DNA of 64,000 nt, taken from the NCBI RefSeq assembly GCF_006385875.1, contig NZ_VFSU01000011.1:248001-312000 (forward strand), given 5' to 3'. Under the pieces are notes generated by a model. It did no database searches. It was not told where the DNA came from and saw only the letters and a list, made by a program, of their open reading frames with translations. Below, one piece after another: positions 8,991-16,497 of the stretch. Position 1 is the stretch's first letter. Every line of letters begins with the position of its first letter. Origin of the DNA: Sandaracinobacter neustonicus. Lineage in GTDB: Bacteria > Pseudomonadota > Alphaproteobacteria > Sphingomonadales > Sphingomonadaceae. A program made the position numbers and the translations under genes.

Positions 8991-10730
8991 CTAGAGGCCG
9001 AGGCCTCGCTTGCGGCCGAAGCTCCAGTCGACGCCGCCGTCGCCGCGAGTGACGCCGGAGACCTGGCGGCCGAGATGTTTGTCGAGCGAGGGGGACCAGG
9101 GTACGAGCTGGAAGCCGAGGCCGTCGTCGATCATGGCGAACCGGCCCGAAGCCAGAGTCAGGCGCTGGCGATAGGCTCCGGCGACGTATTCGCCGGTCTG
9201 AGCGGCCTTGAACGGAAGACTGGTTTCGCCGGTGAGTTTGCTGGCGACCGCCTCAAGCTCCCGACGTCGCAGCGTCTCGATCAGCCTGCGGGAGAAGATC
9301 ACACGCTGTCCCTGCCGCTCCGCCAGACCTTCGTTCGTCAGATGATCGGCACGGTCTGTCATCGCCTGCCGTACCTCGGCTCCAAATCCGCCATCCGATA
9401 GCGCGGCGGGCTCACGGGCGATGGCCTGCCGGTCGAGCCAGGTCGCGCCCCCGGCCGTAACCTGGGCCTGGATGTCGAGATCGGATCGAACGGCAAGCGC
9501 GACGCGGCGCTGGCCACGCGCGTCATCGAAGGCGCGCAGCTCGACGATCGAGCCGGGCGCGCTGTCTCCGGCGGCGTCGAGATCGGAAAGCCGGATGTGG
9601 TGGGTACTTCCGTCGACGCCATCGACGACGGCATAGGCTGTGCCCTTCAATTCATCGTCGAGGCCGCGCGCGATCAGGCGGCCGACAATGGGCGTGTCGA
9701 GGCTCTCGGCCGCCAGCACATAGGCGCCAGCCCCGCGCTCGATGCCGCGTTCGGTGAGCGCGCGGTGCATGCGCTTGATGATATCGCCACGCTCGCCGAG
9801 TTCGCGCAGGGTCGCCTCGGCCCTGTCATCTATCGTCCACTGCCCGGGCCCGACCTGTTGCGCGAGGCCGAGCGTCTCCAGCTTGCGAAGCCTGCCGACC
9901 TTCTGGACGCTGTAGGTGCCCGGCTGGCGATCGCGGTCCGGGGCGAGATCGATGACGCCCGTGTCACGCGCGTCGCGGGCAAGCTGCCGATCGAGCTGCG
10001 TCCAGCGTTCGGCCCCGACCTGATTGTCGAGCGCCCGCCGGATGTCGAGATCGGTGCGCGGCCCCAACTCCTGGGTAATGAGGTCGCGGGCGCGATCGCG
10101 CATCCCCTCCTTGATGTAGTCGCGTGAGATGACCAGGTCCTGGCCGTCGTCACGGACGCCCCGCACGATCAGGTGCACATGGGGATGCTCGGTGTTCCAG
10201 TGATCCACCGCGGCCCACTCGAGCCGCGTACCCAGATCCTTCTCCATCTGCCCGACCAGGTCGCGCGTGAAGGATCGCAGGTCCGACATATCCACTGCGT
10301 CGTCGGGCGACACGATGAACCGGAAGTGATGACGGTCGTCCTCGCAACGCTCGGCGAAGGCCCGGCCATCGACGTCTTCACTCCCAGGACCGAAGAGGCG
10401 AGCCTTCTCCCCGTCCCGGGTCACGCCGTCGCGGCGAAGATAATCGAGATGGGTGCCGAGGGGCGCCATGCGTCCGGAATGGCGGACGACGCGAGCCTTG
10501 ATGACGGCGCCGCGCGTGCGGGCGGTGATGAAGCGATTGGCCTGGATGCTAGCGCGCTGGCCACGCCCGAAGCGGGATCGGCTCGCCGAGACCACACGGC
10601 CCGAGCGCGAGACCCCGCCGCCCGCCTTCTTGGCAGCGGCGAGCGCCTGGGCGATGAAGGGGCGCGCCGACTGCGCGCGTGTCGAGCGAATGCGCCCCGG
10701 ACGAATGCGGAATTCGCGTTCATCGGCCAT
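8991..10730 (-). CDS. rlxS: Relaxase, VirD2/RlxS type with DUF3363 C-terminus
   Basis: A 579-residue DNA-nicking and transfer protein of the MOB-P group. The metal-binding histidine motif HPHVH is at residues 182-186. A tyrosine in HLDYLRR (residue 97) is the candidate nucleophile. The region after the relaxase domain matches the DUF3363 family seen in ICEMlSymR7A RlxS. The Arg/Ser-rich first ~85 residues are typical. I use the ATG at 10730 (MADEREFRI), where the conserved protein begins, instead of an in-frame upstream codon at 10865 that would run through the candidate oriT. It presumably nicks the TATCCTG site 150 bases upstream of its own start. Confidence 0.93.
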   Translation of the reverse strand: MADEREFRIRPGRIRSTRAQSARPFIAQALAAAKKAGGGVSRSGRVVSASRSRFGRGQRASIQANRFITARTRGAVIKARVVRHSGRMAPLGTHLDYLRRDGVTRDGEKARLFGPGSEDVDGRAFAERCEDDRHHFRFIVSPDDAVDMSDLRSFTRDLVGQMEKDLGTRLEWAAVDHWNTEHPHVHLIVRGVRDDGQDLVISRDYIKEGMRDRARDLITQELGPRTDLDIRRALDNQVGAERWTQLDRQLARDARDTGVIDLAPDRDRQPGTYSVQKVGRLRKLETLGLAQQVGPGQWTIDDRAEATLRELGERGDIIKRMHRALTERGIERGAGAYVLAAESLDTPIVGRLIARGLDDELKGTAYAVVDGVDGSTHHIRLSDLDAAGDSAPGSIVELRAFDDARGQRRVALAVRSDLDIQAQVTAGGATWLDRQAIAREPAALSDGGFGAEVRQAMTDRADHLTNEGLAERQGQRVIFSRRLIETLRRRELEAVASKLTGETSLPFKAAQTGEYVAGAYRQRLTLASGRFAMIDDGLGFQLVPWSPSLDKHLGRQVSGVTRGDGGVDWSFGRKRGLGL

Positions 10731-10973
10731 GATGCGGCCCCGCAATGTGCGAAAGCGCGAGGCGACCCAAAGGGTTGAGACAGGAGCGCACATTGCGCAG
10801 CACGGCGGCAACGTGCGCACAGACTCGAAAAAACCGGCAAAAACAACCGCCCGACCGACGCACAAGGTGCGCCCTTTTATCCTGCCATCGTGCGGTTGTT
10901 GTGCCTGCCTCCTGCCCTCGCGCCCTCCATGACACGCTGCAGCCCGACCCGGTGCGAATGCAAAGCCGCGCCA
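10731..10973. other. oriT: Candidate origin of transfer (oriT) with RP4-like nick site
   Basis: No gene fits this 243-base stretch between the relaxase and the transglycosylase genes. It contains TATCCTG followed by CC at 10878-10886 on the + strand, matching the IncP/VirD2 nick consensus TATCCTG|C, so the nick would fall between 10884 and 10885. Just upstream is a hairpin CGCAC-AAG-GTGCG (about 10859-10871). The hairpin and nick lie inside a wider inverted repeat (AACAACCGC at 10842-10850 and GCGGTTGTT at 10892-10900). A further perfect 11-bp inverted repeat (10741-10751 and 10787-10797) lies closer to the relaxase start. Location next to a MOB-P relaxase supports the call. Confidence 0.78.
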
Positions 10974-11696
10974 TCATTGCGGGTCTCCGGTATCATCGCG
11001 GGCAAGAACGATGGACGCTGCCTGCGATCCTCCGTCGCCATCGGTCGCAGCCGGAAGGGACGAGCGGCTGTCGAGTGAGTGACCGCTGAATGGTGTCCCG
11101 ATTGCAGAACGAGCGTCGGCGGATCGCGTGACGAACAGCGGGGCCTCGCGCCAATCGGGCGGCGGAGGTGCGGCAGCGGGCGCGCCTCTCGACGGCGCTG
11201 CGGAGCCGAGCTGAGGGGCGAGAAGAGCGACATAGGCGCGGGTCTCGGCGGGTAGCGCACGCCCCGTCGCGAGGTGCTCATCGTAGCGGCCGGGTCCTGC
11301 ATTGTAGGCCGCGAGCATGGCAGGGATCGTGCCGTAGCGATCATACATCTCGCGCAGATAGGCCGTTCCCGCCAGGATGTTGTCGCGCGGGTCGTAAGGA
11401 TTGCGACCGAGCCGATAGCGCACGCGAAGCCCCGTCCATGTGTCGGGCATCACCTGCATCAGTCCCATAGCTCCGGCCGAAGAGATCGCACGCACGTCGC
11501 CTGAACTTTCGGCGCGCTTGACGGCGATGATCCACGCTTCAGGAATGCCGAAGCGCTGCGAGGCTTCGGCGACATAACCGGCGTGCGGATCGACGGATGC
11601 CGTGCGCGCCGGTGGCGAGGTCTGCGCGCGAACGGGCAACGCCGCGTTCGCTGTCAGGACCAGGCCGGAAAGGAGAAGGAGGACGGCGCGCTGCAT
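10974..11696 (-). CDS. Lytic transglycosylase of the conjugation system
   Basis: A 240-residue exported SLT/goose-lysozyme-fold enzyme that opens peptidoglycan for the transfer channel (VirB1 role). Residues 1-25 form a signal peptide (LLLLSGLVLTANAALPVRAQ). The catalytic glutamate is in RAESSGDVRAISSAGAMGLMQV, the classic ES...GAMGLMQ motif, followed by NPYDPRDNI and AYNAGPGR. The C-terminal ~70 residues are Ala/Pro/Ser-rich and probably unstructured. The start at 11696 gives a clean signal peptide; an upstream in-frame ATG at 11771 would overlap the DUF736 gene. It sits four bases after that gene. Confidence 0.93.
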   Translation of the reverse strand: MQRAVLLLLSGLVLTANAALPVRAQTSPPARTASVDPHAGYVAEASQRFGIPEAWIIAVKRAESSGDVRAISSAGAMGLMQVMPDTWTGLRVRYRLGRNPYDPRDNILAGTAYLREMYDRYGTIPAMLAAYNAGPGRYDEHLATGRALPAETRAYVALLAPQLGSAAPSRGAPAAAPPPPDWREAPLFVTRSADARSAIGTPFSGHSLDSRSSLPAATDGDGGSQAASIVLARDDTGDPQ

Positions 11697-11700
11697 GGCG

Positions 11701-12033
11701 TCAGTCCTTTGCGTCGCGCTTGGACGGACGGCTCCAATGCAGGGACCAAGCCGAACCGGCATCGTCGTCACGGAAGAGATTGGCGCGGATCGGATGCCGG
11801 AAAGCGGGATCGTCTATGACAAGCGCGACGTACTCGCCGGCGCGTTCGCCGGTGCGCATCCAGCCCGCGCCGACTTCTGGACCTTCGTCACCGCCCTGGT
11901 GGACGCGGTAGTCCGGAGCGTTCTCCGTTTCGGACGGTTCGGCTGGGATAATGGCGAGATCGCAGGCCAGCGTCAGCGTGTGAATCTGCCCGGTGAAGCC
12001 GCTTGCTTCGCGAGTGAACATACCGATTTGCAT
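11701..12033 (-). CDS. DUF736 family protein, copy 1
   Basis: A 110-residue DUF736 protein: MQIGMFTREASGFTGQI at the start, DYRVH and GAGWMRTGERAGEYVALVIDDP in the middle, and PIRANLFRDDD near the end. The family is small, single-domain, common on alphaproteobacterial ICEs and plasmids, and of unknown biochemical role. AGGAGA lies before the ATG at 12033. It lies in the middle of the rdfS-to-transglycosylase operon. A second, better conserved paralogue is at 17321-17647; this copy has a longer insert in the middle (SETENAPDYRVHQGGDEG). Confidence 0.85.
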   Translation of the reverse strand: MQIGMFTREASGFTGQIHTLTLACDLAIIPAEPSETENAPDYRVHQGGDEGPEVGAGWMRTGERAGEYVALVIDDPAFRHPIRANLFRDDDAGSAWSLHWSRPSKRDAKD

Positions 12034-12072
12034 GGGAAGTCTCCTGGGTTGCGGGTGAGAAAATGGAAGCAA

Positions 12073-12618
12073 TCAGCGCATCGGTGCGCGCCAGACGAAG
12101 CGGCCGTCGCCGTCTTCATCGGTCCAGACGGGCGTCGCGCGGCCGATCACTGCGGTGTCGGCAAGCGGACCGAAGTAGCGGCCGTCGAGGCTGTCGGCGG
12201 CATCGGGATTCATGAGGAAGAGTTCGCCGTCTGCGAGCCGTCGGCAGCCCTGCCAGATTGGCAGCGCGCGGCCGAGGCGGTCGCGATCGCGCGCGTCGCC
12301 GAGCGGCACGTCATCGATGGTGATGGCCGTGCCGGTGCGACAAACGCGCTGCCCTGGCAGCGCCATGACGCGTTTCAGAAGCGGCACGTCGGGACCGATG
12401 TAGCCGCGCTGGACCATGAACCCGGCCAGCGGTTCGGGGGGCATGACGGCGACCAGATTAGTGACTTCGAGCCGACCGGAAGGCGCGATGCTGTAAAGTC
12501 CGACCGGAACGCTGGGTGTGACGTTCCAGACCAGCTTGATGGATGTTGGAGCGGCGATGGCGAGCGCTACGCCGAGCGCGGCGATGGCCGTGGCTTTGAC
12601 ATAGCCGGAGCGGGTCAT
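12073..12618 (-). CDS. traF: TraF, S26-type pilin maturation peptidase
   Basis: A 181-residue membrane-anchored peptidase of the signal-peptidase I family. One N-terminal membrane segment (about 9-30) is followed by SVPVGLYSI, where the serine of the S(V/M)P-G box is the nucleophile. LLKRVMALPGQ contains the catalytic lysine, and the C-terminal part has LNPDAADSLDGRYFGPL. In RP4, TraF trims and cyclises the TrbC pilin, and trbC is present here at 5046-5378. The ATG at 12618 overlaps the preceding stop by four bases (ATGA), so the two genes are translationally coupled. Confidence 0.93.
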   Translation of the reverse strand: MTRSGYVKATAIAALGVALAIAAPTSIKLVWNVTPSVPVGLYSIAPSGRLEVTNLVAVMPPEPLAGFMVQRGYIGPDVPLLKRVMALPGQRVCRTGTAITIDDVPLGDARDRDRLGRALPIWQGCRRLADGELFLMNPDAADSLDGRYFGPLADTAVIGRATPVWTDEDGDGRFVWRAPMR

Positions 12619-13136
12619 CCTTCGATCCCCCGCCGCTTGAGCCACGCCAGATGGCGCTCGGCCGTGTATGGACGTGGCGCGTGACCGGCCTGTCCCCGAT
12701 GGGCGACGTGACGCCAATGGTCCGGCGCGACGTCGCAGGCATCGACGCCGAGCGCTTCGATGGCGTCGATGTGCCGAAGCACGTCCTCGACCTTCGGCCA
12801 GCCCTCAACCTTCAGCAGGATTTCGCCGCCGGGGCGCACGAAAGGAACCGTCTGATAGGCCTCGCCCGCCACGATCGCGCGCAGAATGTCGATGCGCGAA
12901 ATGATGGTGCCGTAGTCGTTGGCGGCCCAGCGGACGAAGGCGAAGACGGCGTTCGGCTGGAAGCCGACGACACGCCGACGGCGGTCGAGAATCTGTTCGT
13001 GGGCTTGGCGACCGAACCTGATCCAGTATTCGATCTTCTTCTCCACCCACGTCAGTTCGACATAGGTCATGTCGTCGTGGGGCTGTGCAGGCGGCATCGG
13101 ACCGCCGCGCACGCGCGGGGCCGCGGTGCCGGTCAT
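12615..13136 (-). CDS. DUF2840 family protein
   Basis: A 173-residue protein with the DUF2840 signature TYVELTWVEKKIEYWIRFG near its start, then AFVRWAANDYGTIISRIDILRA and a helical C-terminus. The family is confined to ICE and plasmid operons with traF and parA, and its role is unknown. The ATG at 13136 overlaps the upstream stop in an ATGA, and its own stop overlaps the traF start in the same way. An in-frame upstream start would overlap the RHH gene completely and is rejected. Confidence 0.87.
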   Translation of the reverse strand: MTGTAAPRVRGGPMPPAQPHDDMTYVELTWVEKKIEYWIRFGRQAHEQILDRRRRVVGFQPNAVFAFVRWAANDYGTIISRIDILRAIVAGEAYQTVPFVRPGGEILLKVEGWPKVEDVLRHIDAIEALGVDACDVAPDHWRHVAHRGQAGHAPRPYTAERHLAWLKRRGIEG

Positions 13137-13384
13137 GAGGGGGCTCCATCGGTGGGAGGAAACTCGCGCTCGAGCAGCGTGCGCAGCATGTCGGCGACGG
13201 TGACGCCGCGCTGAAACGCGACGATCTTGATACGGCCGCGCAGATCCGCCGTGATGTCGATGGTGAGCCGCGCGGTGAAGCTGGACGCGGCGGGATCGCG
13301 GGGCGGCGTGTCGGCCGCCTTGATCCATTGCTCGGCGTCGGCGGGGCGCGTGGCGAAGCCACGTCGCGATGGGCGCTCGCTCAT
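13133..13384 (-). CDS. Small ribbon-helix-helix-like protein downstream of ParA
   Basis: An 83-residue protein. The C-terminal half (FTARLTIDITADLRGRIKIVAFQRGVTVADMLRTLLEREFP) has the strand-helix-helix pattern of ribbon-helix-helix DNA-binding proteins, and the first ~40 residues are basic and Ser/Pro-rich. It overlaps parA by four bases (ATGA) and the DUF2840 gene by four. A ParA-type ATPase with a small RHH partner suggests a partition or plasmid-maintenance pair, where the RHH protein would bind a centromere-like site (inference from context). No centromere repeats are visible beside it. Confidence 0.8.
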   Translation of the reverse strand: MSERPSRRGFATRPADAEQWIKAADTPPRDPAASSFTARLTIDITADLRGRIKIVAFQRGVTVADMLRTLLEREFPPTDGAPS

Positions 13385-14034
13385 GTGCCTGCTCTCCCTG
13401 CGCGGAGGCGGCTGATTTCGTTCACAAGCGCCGCCACCTCGCGGGCCGCCGTCGTCGCGTCGTCCAGCTCGCAGACGAGGCGGCCGGTCTGCGCCGCCGA
13501 TGCGAAGGCGATGCGCTGTCCGATGGTCGTGGCGAGCACCGGCGGATCATGATCGGCCAGCGTCTCGGCGGTCTCACGCGCCAGGACGGTGCGCGCGCCG
13601 CAACGGTTGAGAACGAAGCGCGCCAGAAGATCAGGCCGGTAGATGCGCGCTTCCGCAAGGAGCGCCAGCATTTCGGCCGACGCCCATCCGTCGAGCGGCG
13701 AAGGCTGCACCGGGATCAGGACGAGATCGGCCGCGAGCAGCGCCGAGCGCATCAGCGCGGCGACTCGGGGCGGGCCGTCGATCACGACATGATCGACATC
13801 GCGCGCCAGTTCTGGAGCCTCGCGGTGCAGCGTGTCGCGCGCCAAGCCGACGACGCCGAAGAGGCGCGGAAGGCCCTCGCGGCTGCGCTGCTGCGACCAG
13901 TCGAGCGCGGACCCTTGCGGGTCGGCGTCGATGACCGTGACGCGCTTTCCGCGACTCGCCAGTTCGCCCGCGAGGTTGAGGGCGAGCGTTGTTTTTCCCA
14001 CGCCGCCCTTCTGATTGAGGAAGGCGACGATCAT
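13381..14034 (-). CDS. parA: ParA-family partition ATPase
   Basis: A 217-residue Walker ATPase of the small ParA/Soj group. It starts directly with MIVAFLNQKGGVGKTT, a deviant Walker A motif with the signature lysine (KGGVGKT). Switch I is VIDADPQGSALDW and Walker B is HVVIDGPPR. There is no N-terminal HTH, so it resembles type Ib/ParF proteins, which pair with a small RHH partner such as the one encoded next. Its ATG overlaps the repA stop by four bases. The probable role is stabilising the excised circular form of the ICE. Confidence 0.93.
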   Translation of the reverse strand: MIVAFLNQKGGVGKTTLALNLAGELASRGKRVTVIDADPQGSALDWSQQRSREGLPRLFGVVGLARDTLHREAPELARDVDHVVIDGPPRVAALMRSALLAADLVLIPVQPSPLDGWASAEMLALLAEARIYRPDLLARFVLNRCGARTVLARETAETLADHDPPVLATTIGQRIAFASAAQTGRLVCELDDATTAAREVAALVNEISRLRAGRAGT

Positions 14035-15191
14035 CGCACCCCTCCCGAGCGGCCTCGGGGCGAACGCTCACCGGTCTGGGATTGATCGCCGAAGAGCTTT
14101 GTTTGGGCGCCGTTCGGGGCTGTCACTTTGCGGCTCGAAGAGGCCGCGCTGAGGTTGCGCGCCGTCGCCCGGATGAGGTTTTCCACATCGCGCGCGCGCT
14201 CTTCAGAGTTTGATTCTTGGTTAGACTCTAAGTTAAGGGGGCGATTTCGGCTTTGATTTCGGTGCGTTAGACCCTGTTTGGGTTCCTGATAGCACGAGCC
14301 CAGGGTTCCCGATGGCACGATAGTGCGGGTTCCCGATAGCACGACCCCGTCCACAGGTTTTCCACAGGGAGGATGAGGCTCGAAGGCGAGTAGGACGCGA
14401 CCGCCGATCTCCACCTCCAGAAAGAGGGCGTAGCCGGGGAGCGGCTGGCGACGGACGATATCGCGCAGCTCAAAGGCGAAGCGCTTGAACGGCGAGAGGC
14501 TGCCCGACTTCTGGTGAAGATGACGCAGATCGAAACGCCACCCGGCCCGCTGGCGGCCGCCGTGCTTGCGCACCAGGCGATAGAGCCAACGGTCGAGGCC
14601 GCCGGTCAGATCGAAATAGGCGCGGTCGATGGTCAGGACGAGCGCGTCATCGAGCACGGCCTTGTAGAACCAGTCGGGGACGATCAGTTCGATCCCGTCG
14701 GGGCGACCGTTACCGTCGGTGCGCTCCTGCCACTCATTGATCCAGGAGAAGCGATGGCGGCGTCCTTCGGCCGGTTGTCGGATCGAGGTGGAAACGGTGG
14801 TCGACTGCAGGCGGTCGAGCGCGGCCTTCAGCCGTTGGTAGTCGCGCAAGCTAGTGCCGCGGCCGACATAGGTGAGAATCTCGTAGGGAGTGGCGGCCAT
14901 CAGGCGCGATGTGCGCAGCCCGGCGTCACGCGCCTCGACGATCTGGCTCGCCGCCCAGATCAGGATGTCCGCGTCCCAAATGGTCGCCATGCCATGATCG
15001 GGCACCGCTTCCACGCGGATCGCGACGTCGCCGGCGGCGAAGTCGATGGGCGCGATGCGATGGGATTTGGAAAGAGAGAAGAAGGGATAGGCCATGAGAT
15101 CCTGCGCGTCTCTTGGCGCGAAGTCGCCAGGGAGCGCCCGAAACAGGTCGAGCTGTCCGCGCTCCGATGGGTGACGACGCCGCACCGCCAT
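14031..15191 (-). CDS. repA: RepA-type replication initiator of the ICE
   Basis: A 386-residue replication initiator A (RPA-like) protein. The N-terminus (QLDLFRALPGDFAPRDAQDLMAYPFFSLSK) and the DADILIWAASQI, PYEILTYVGRGTSLRDYQRLKAAL and KRFAFELRDIV stretches fit the family found on IncP-like plasmids and alphaproteobacterial ICEs. It would start replication of the excised circle from iterons, and three 18-bp repeats lie inside the gene (14280-14344). The C-terminal ~90 residues are poorly conserved and Ser/Asn-rich, possibly because the DNA there serves as an origin. It follows rdfS by 17 bases. Confidence 0.87.
   Translation of the reverse strand: MAVRRRHPSERGQLDLFRALPGDFAPRDAQDLMAYPFFSLSKSHRIAPIDFAAGDVAIRVEAVPDHGMATIWDADILIWAASQIVEARDAGLRTSRLMAATPYEILTYVGRGTSLRDYQRLKAALDRLQSTTVSTSIRQPAEGRRHRFSWINEWQERTDGNGRPDGIELIVPDWFYKAVLDDALVLTIDRAYFDLTGGLDRWLYRLVRKHGGRQRAGWRFDLRHLHQKSGSLSPFKRFAFELRDIVRRQPLPGYALFLEVEIGGRVLLAFEPHPPCGKPVDGVVLSGTRTIVPSGTLGSCYQEPKQGLTHRNQSRNRPLNLESNQESNSEERARDVENLIRATARNLSAASSSRKVTAPNGAQTKLFGDQSQTGERSPRGRSGGVR
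14280..14344. repeat. Three 18-bp iteron-like direct repeats inside repA
   Basis: The 18-mer GGGTTCC(T/C)GAT(A/G)GCACGA occurs at 14280-14297, 14303-14320 and 14327-14344 on the + strand. Start-to-start spacing is 23 and 24 bases, close to two helical turns, as expected for sites bound by the same face of an initiator. Because 23 is not a multiple of three, the repeats are in different reading frames, so they are not a protein-level repeat. An AT-richer stretch lies just left (about 14200-14280). They are plausible RepA iterons, so an origin would be embedded in the coding region. Confidence 0.7.
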
Positions 15192-15208
15192 GAACGGACC
15201 GGGCGAGA

Positions 15209-15490
15209 TCAGCGTGCGAGGCGACCGACGGGCTGGCCCGTCGATGGCGTCTGGCGTTTGGCAGGAAGGACCGAACCGCGCGGGTCGGAGGTCGAGGTGA
15301 CGGCGCCACGGTCGGCCCAGGTTTCGAGATCGTCGACGGAATAGACGACGCGGCCGCCGAGCTTTCGATAGGCCGGCCCCGTGCCGTAGGTGCGGTGCTT
15401 CTCCAGCGTGCGGGCTGAAAGGCTGAGGAATTCTGCGGCTTCCTTGGTCCGCAGGAAGCGCGGCGGTAGAACGGCGGTATCGGGTCGCAT
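15209..15490 (-). CDS. rdfS: RdfS-like excisionase (AlpA/MerR-type HTH)
   Basis: A 93-residue winged-helix protein. RFLRTKEAAEFLSLSARTLEKHRTYGTGPAYRKLGGRVVYSVDDLETWAD is the classic excisionase/AlpA layout: HTH, then the GP-Y-KLGG-VVY wing. In ICEMlSymR7A the equivalent RdfS is the recombination directionality factor that drives excision, and it heads the same downstream gene set (repA-parA-DUF2840-traF-relaxase). A GGAGG ribosome site lies before the ATG at 15490. The basic, Pro/Ser-rich tail after residue ~65 is not part of the fold. FseA, encoded just upstream, is its expected activator. Confidence 0.85.
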   Translation of the reverse strand: MRPDTAVLPPRFLRTKEAAEFLSLSARTLEKHRTYGTGPAYRKLGGRVVYSVDDLETWADRGAVTSTSDPRGSVLPAKRQTPSTGQPVGRLAR

Positions 15491-15578
15491 GGATCGGGCC
15501 TCCGTGGTGTTGCGGGAAGCCGCTGGGGTTCAGCGGCGAACAACGACCACGGTGGCGAAGGAAAGCCGGCGTGTTGCA

Positions 15579-15608
15579 GGGCGAAATTAGGGGGTATTGA
15601 TTTCGCCC
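15579..15608. promoter_or_regulatory. Inverted repeat in the rdfS promoter region
   Basis: GGGCGAAAT at 15579-15587 and ATTTCGCCC at 15600-15608 form a perfect 9-bp inverted repeat with a 12-base spacer. It lies 22 bases past the fseA stop and about 90 bases upstream of the rdfS start. It is a candidate operator for an activator such as FseA. A terminator for fseA is less likely because no T-run follows on the minus strand. Confidence 0.5.
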
Positions 15609-15630
15609 AACGGCGGATCGACGACGGCTA

Positions 15631-16396
15631 TTATCGCCGTCGATGACGCAGCAGCTTTTTGTATCCGCCGGCGATCATGGCGCGGGCATCGCGAAGCAAG
15701 GCCTTCACGCCATGACGAGCGGAAGAAGCCTGCCATTCGTCCCGGTCGAGATGACCAATGTTGAAGAGGACTTGCGCGATCTCCTGCTGGGTCGCTCCAT
15801 CGCGATCCCCGTCGATCGCCTGCAGCATCTTGCGCAACCGCGCACGCTGCTGCCGCGTCAGGCGCGTGTCGGGCGGGATGGCGCGGCCATGCAAAGCCGA
15901 AAGGAGTCGATGAACGGCCTCGATCCTGTCGAAGCCGTTCAGGCCAAGCGGAATGACCGCGACCTCCGCCGACCCCTTCTCGGCATAGTCGACGATCTGG
16001 AGGCGTTGACCGTTTCCGAGCACGTAGCGGAATGTCGCCCCGCCCTCGTCGTGCGAGGGCTGATAGCTGCCGGCCCCGAGAGGGGTGTCCGTTAGAATGC
16101 GTCGGAGGTCTACCGGCGCTTCCGTGAGGAAGACGACGCTCGTGTCATCCTGGGGAAGCCACAGGACCGCAGCCTCAGGCGGTGGCGTCCGTGGATCTAC
16201 GGGGAAATCGCAAACCCCAGCGTTGCCGAATCTTGTCGCTCAGTCCTTCTGGTGCATCGGACGCCGCTAGCGTCTCGAAATCAGCGTCGTACGCTTCATT
16301 GCGGCGGAGCCACTCCCAGGCCAGATCGGACGCGGTCAATGCATCCAGATGGTCGTATTCCGCCGAGGAGCGCCATGTCGATGCATCGGGTGTCAT
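15631..16396 (-). CDS. fseA: FseA-like excision activator, made by +1 ribosomal frameshifting (DUF6499 + DUF2285)
   Basis: Two frames together encode one DUF6499-DUF2285 protein. The upstream frame (ATG 16396 after GGAGG, stop 16175-16177) encodes TWRSSAEYDHLDALTASDLAWEWLRRN and ends 73 residues on, soon after RWGLRFP. The downstream frame has no good start of its own and runs to 15631. Slipping +1 at CGA-TTT-CCC (16210-16202), Phe codon TTT to TTC, joins them as RWGLRFP-VDPRTPPPEAAVLW, about 254 residues in all. ICEMlSymR7A msi172-msi171 is fused by the same UUU-to-UUC slip to give FseA, which activates rdfS; rdfS is the next gene here. A simple frameshift mutation is the alternative, but the match in site and neighbours argues for regulation. 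Confidence 0.85.
16201..16210 (-). promoter_or_regulatory. Programmed +1 frameshift site in fseA
   Basis: On the minus strand the sequence CGATTTCCCC encodes Arg-Phe-Pro in the upstream frame. tRNA-Phe can re-pair from TTT (16207-16205) to TTC (16206-16204), after which CCC and GTA are read in the downstream frame. The run of four C also permits proline-tRNA slippage with the same product. The upstream frame hits its TGA about nine codons later. Confidence 0.78.
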
Positions 16397-16497
16397 CACA
16401 ATCCCCTCCAAGTTACGCATTTTAGGGGCTTTACGATTCACTTGTGGGTTGCGTCAGGGAAGCCGGAGAGATGTCTCCAGGCGATGCCGGAGCGGCA

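Noticed and set aside
10731-10865. N-terminal extension of the relaxase to 10865
   Set aside because: The extension is Cys/Arg/Phe-rich, unlike relaxases, and would translate through the candidate oriT. The conserved start is MADEREF at 10730.
14280-14344. CRISPR array
   Set aside because: Only three 18-bp repeats with 5-6 base gaps inside a gene, and no cas genes nearby. Iterons fit better.
15631-16396. Reading fseA as a pseudogene broken by one extra base in a C run
   Set aside because: The break falls exactly at the TTT-C junction known to slip in the ICEMlSymR7A gene, and rdfS, qseM and qseC homologues surround it. Re-sequencing could still reverse this.
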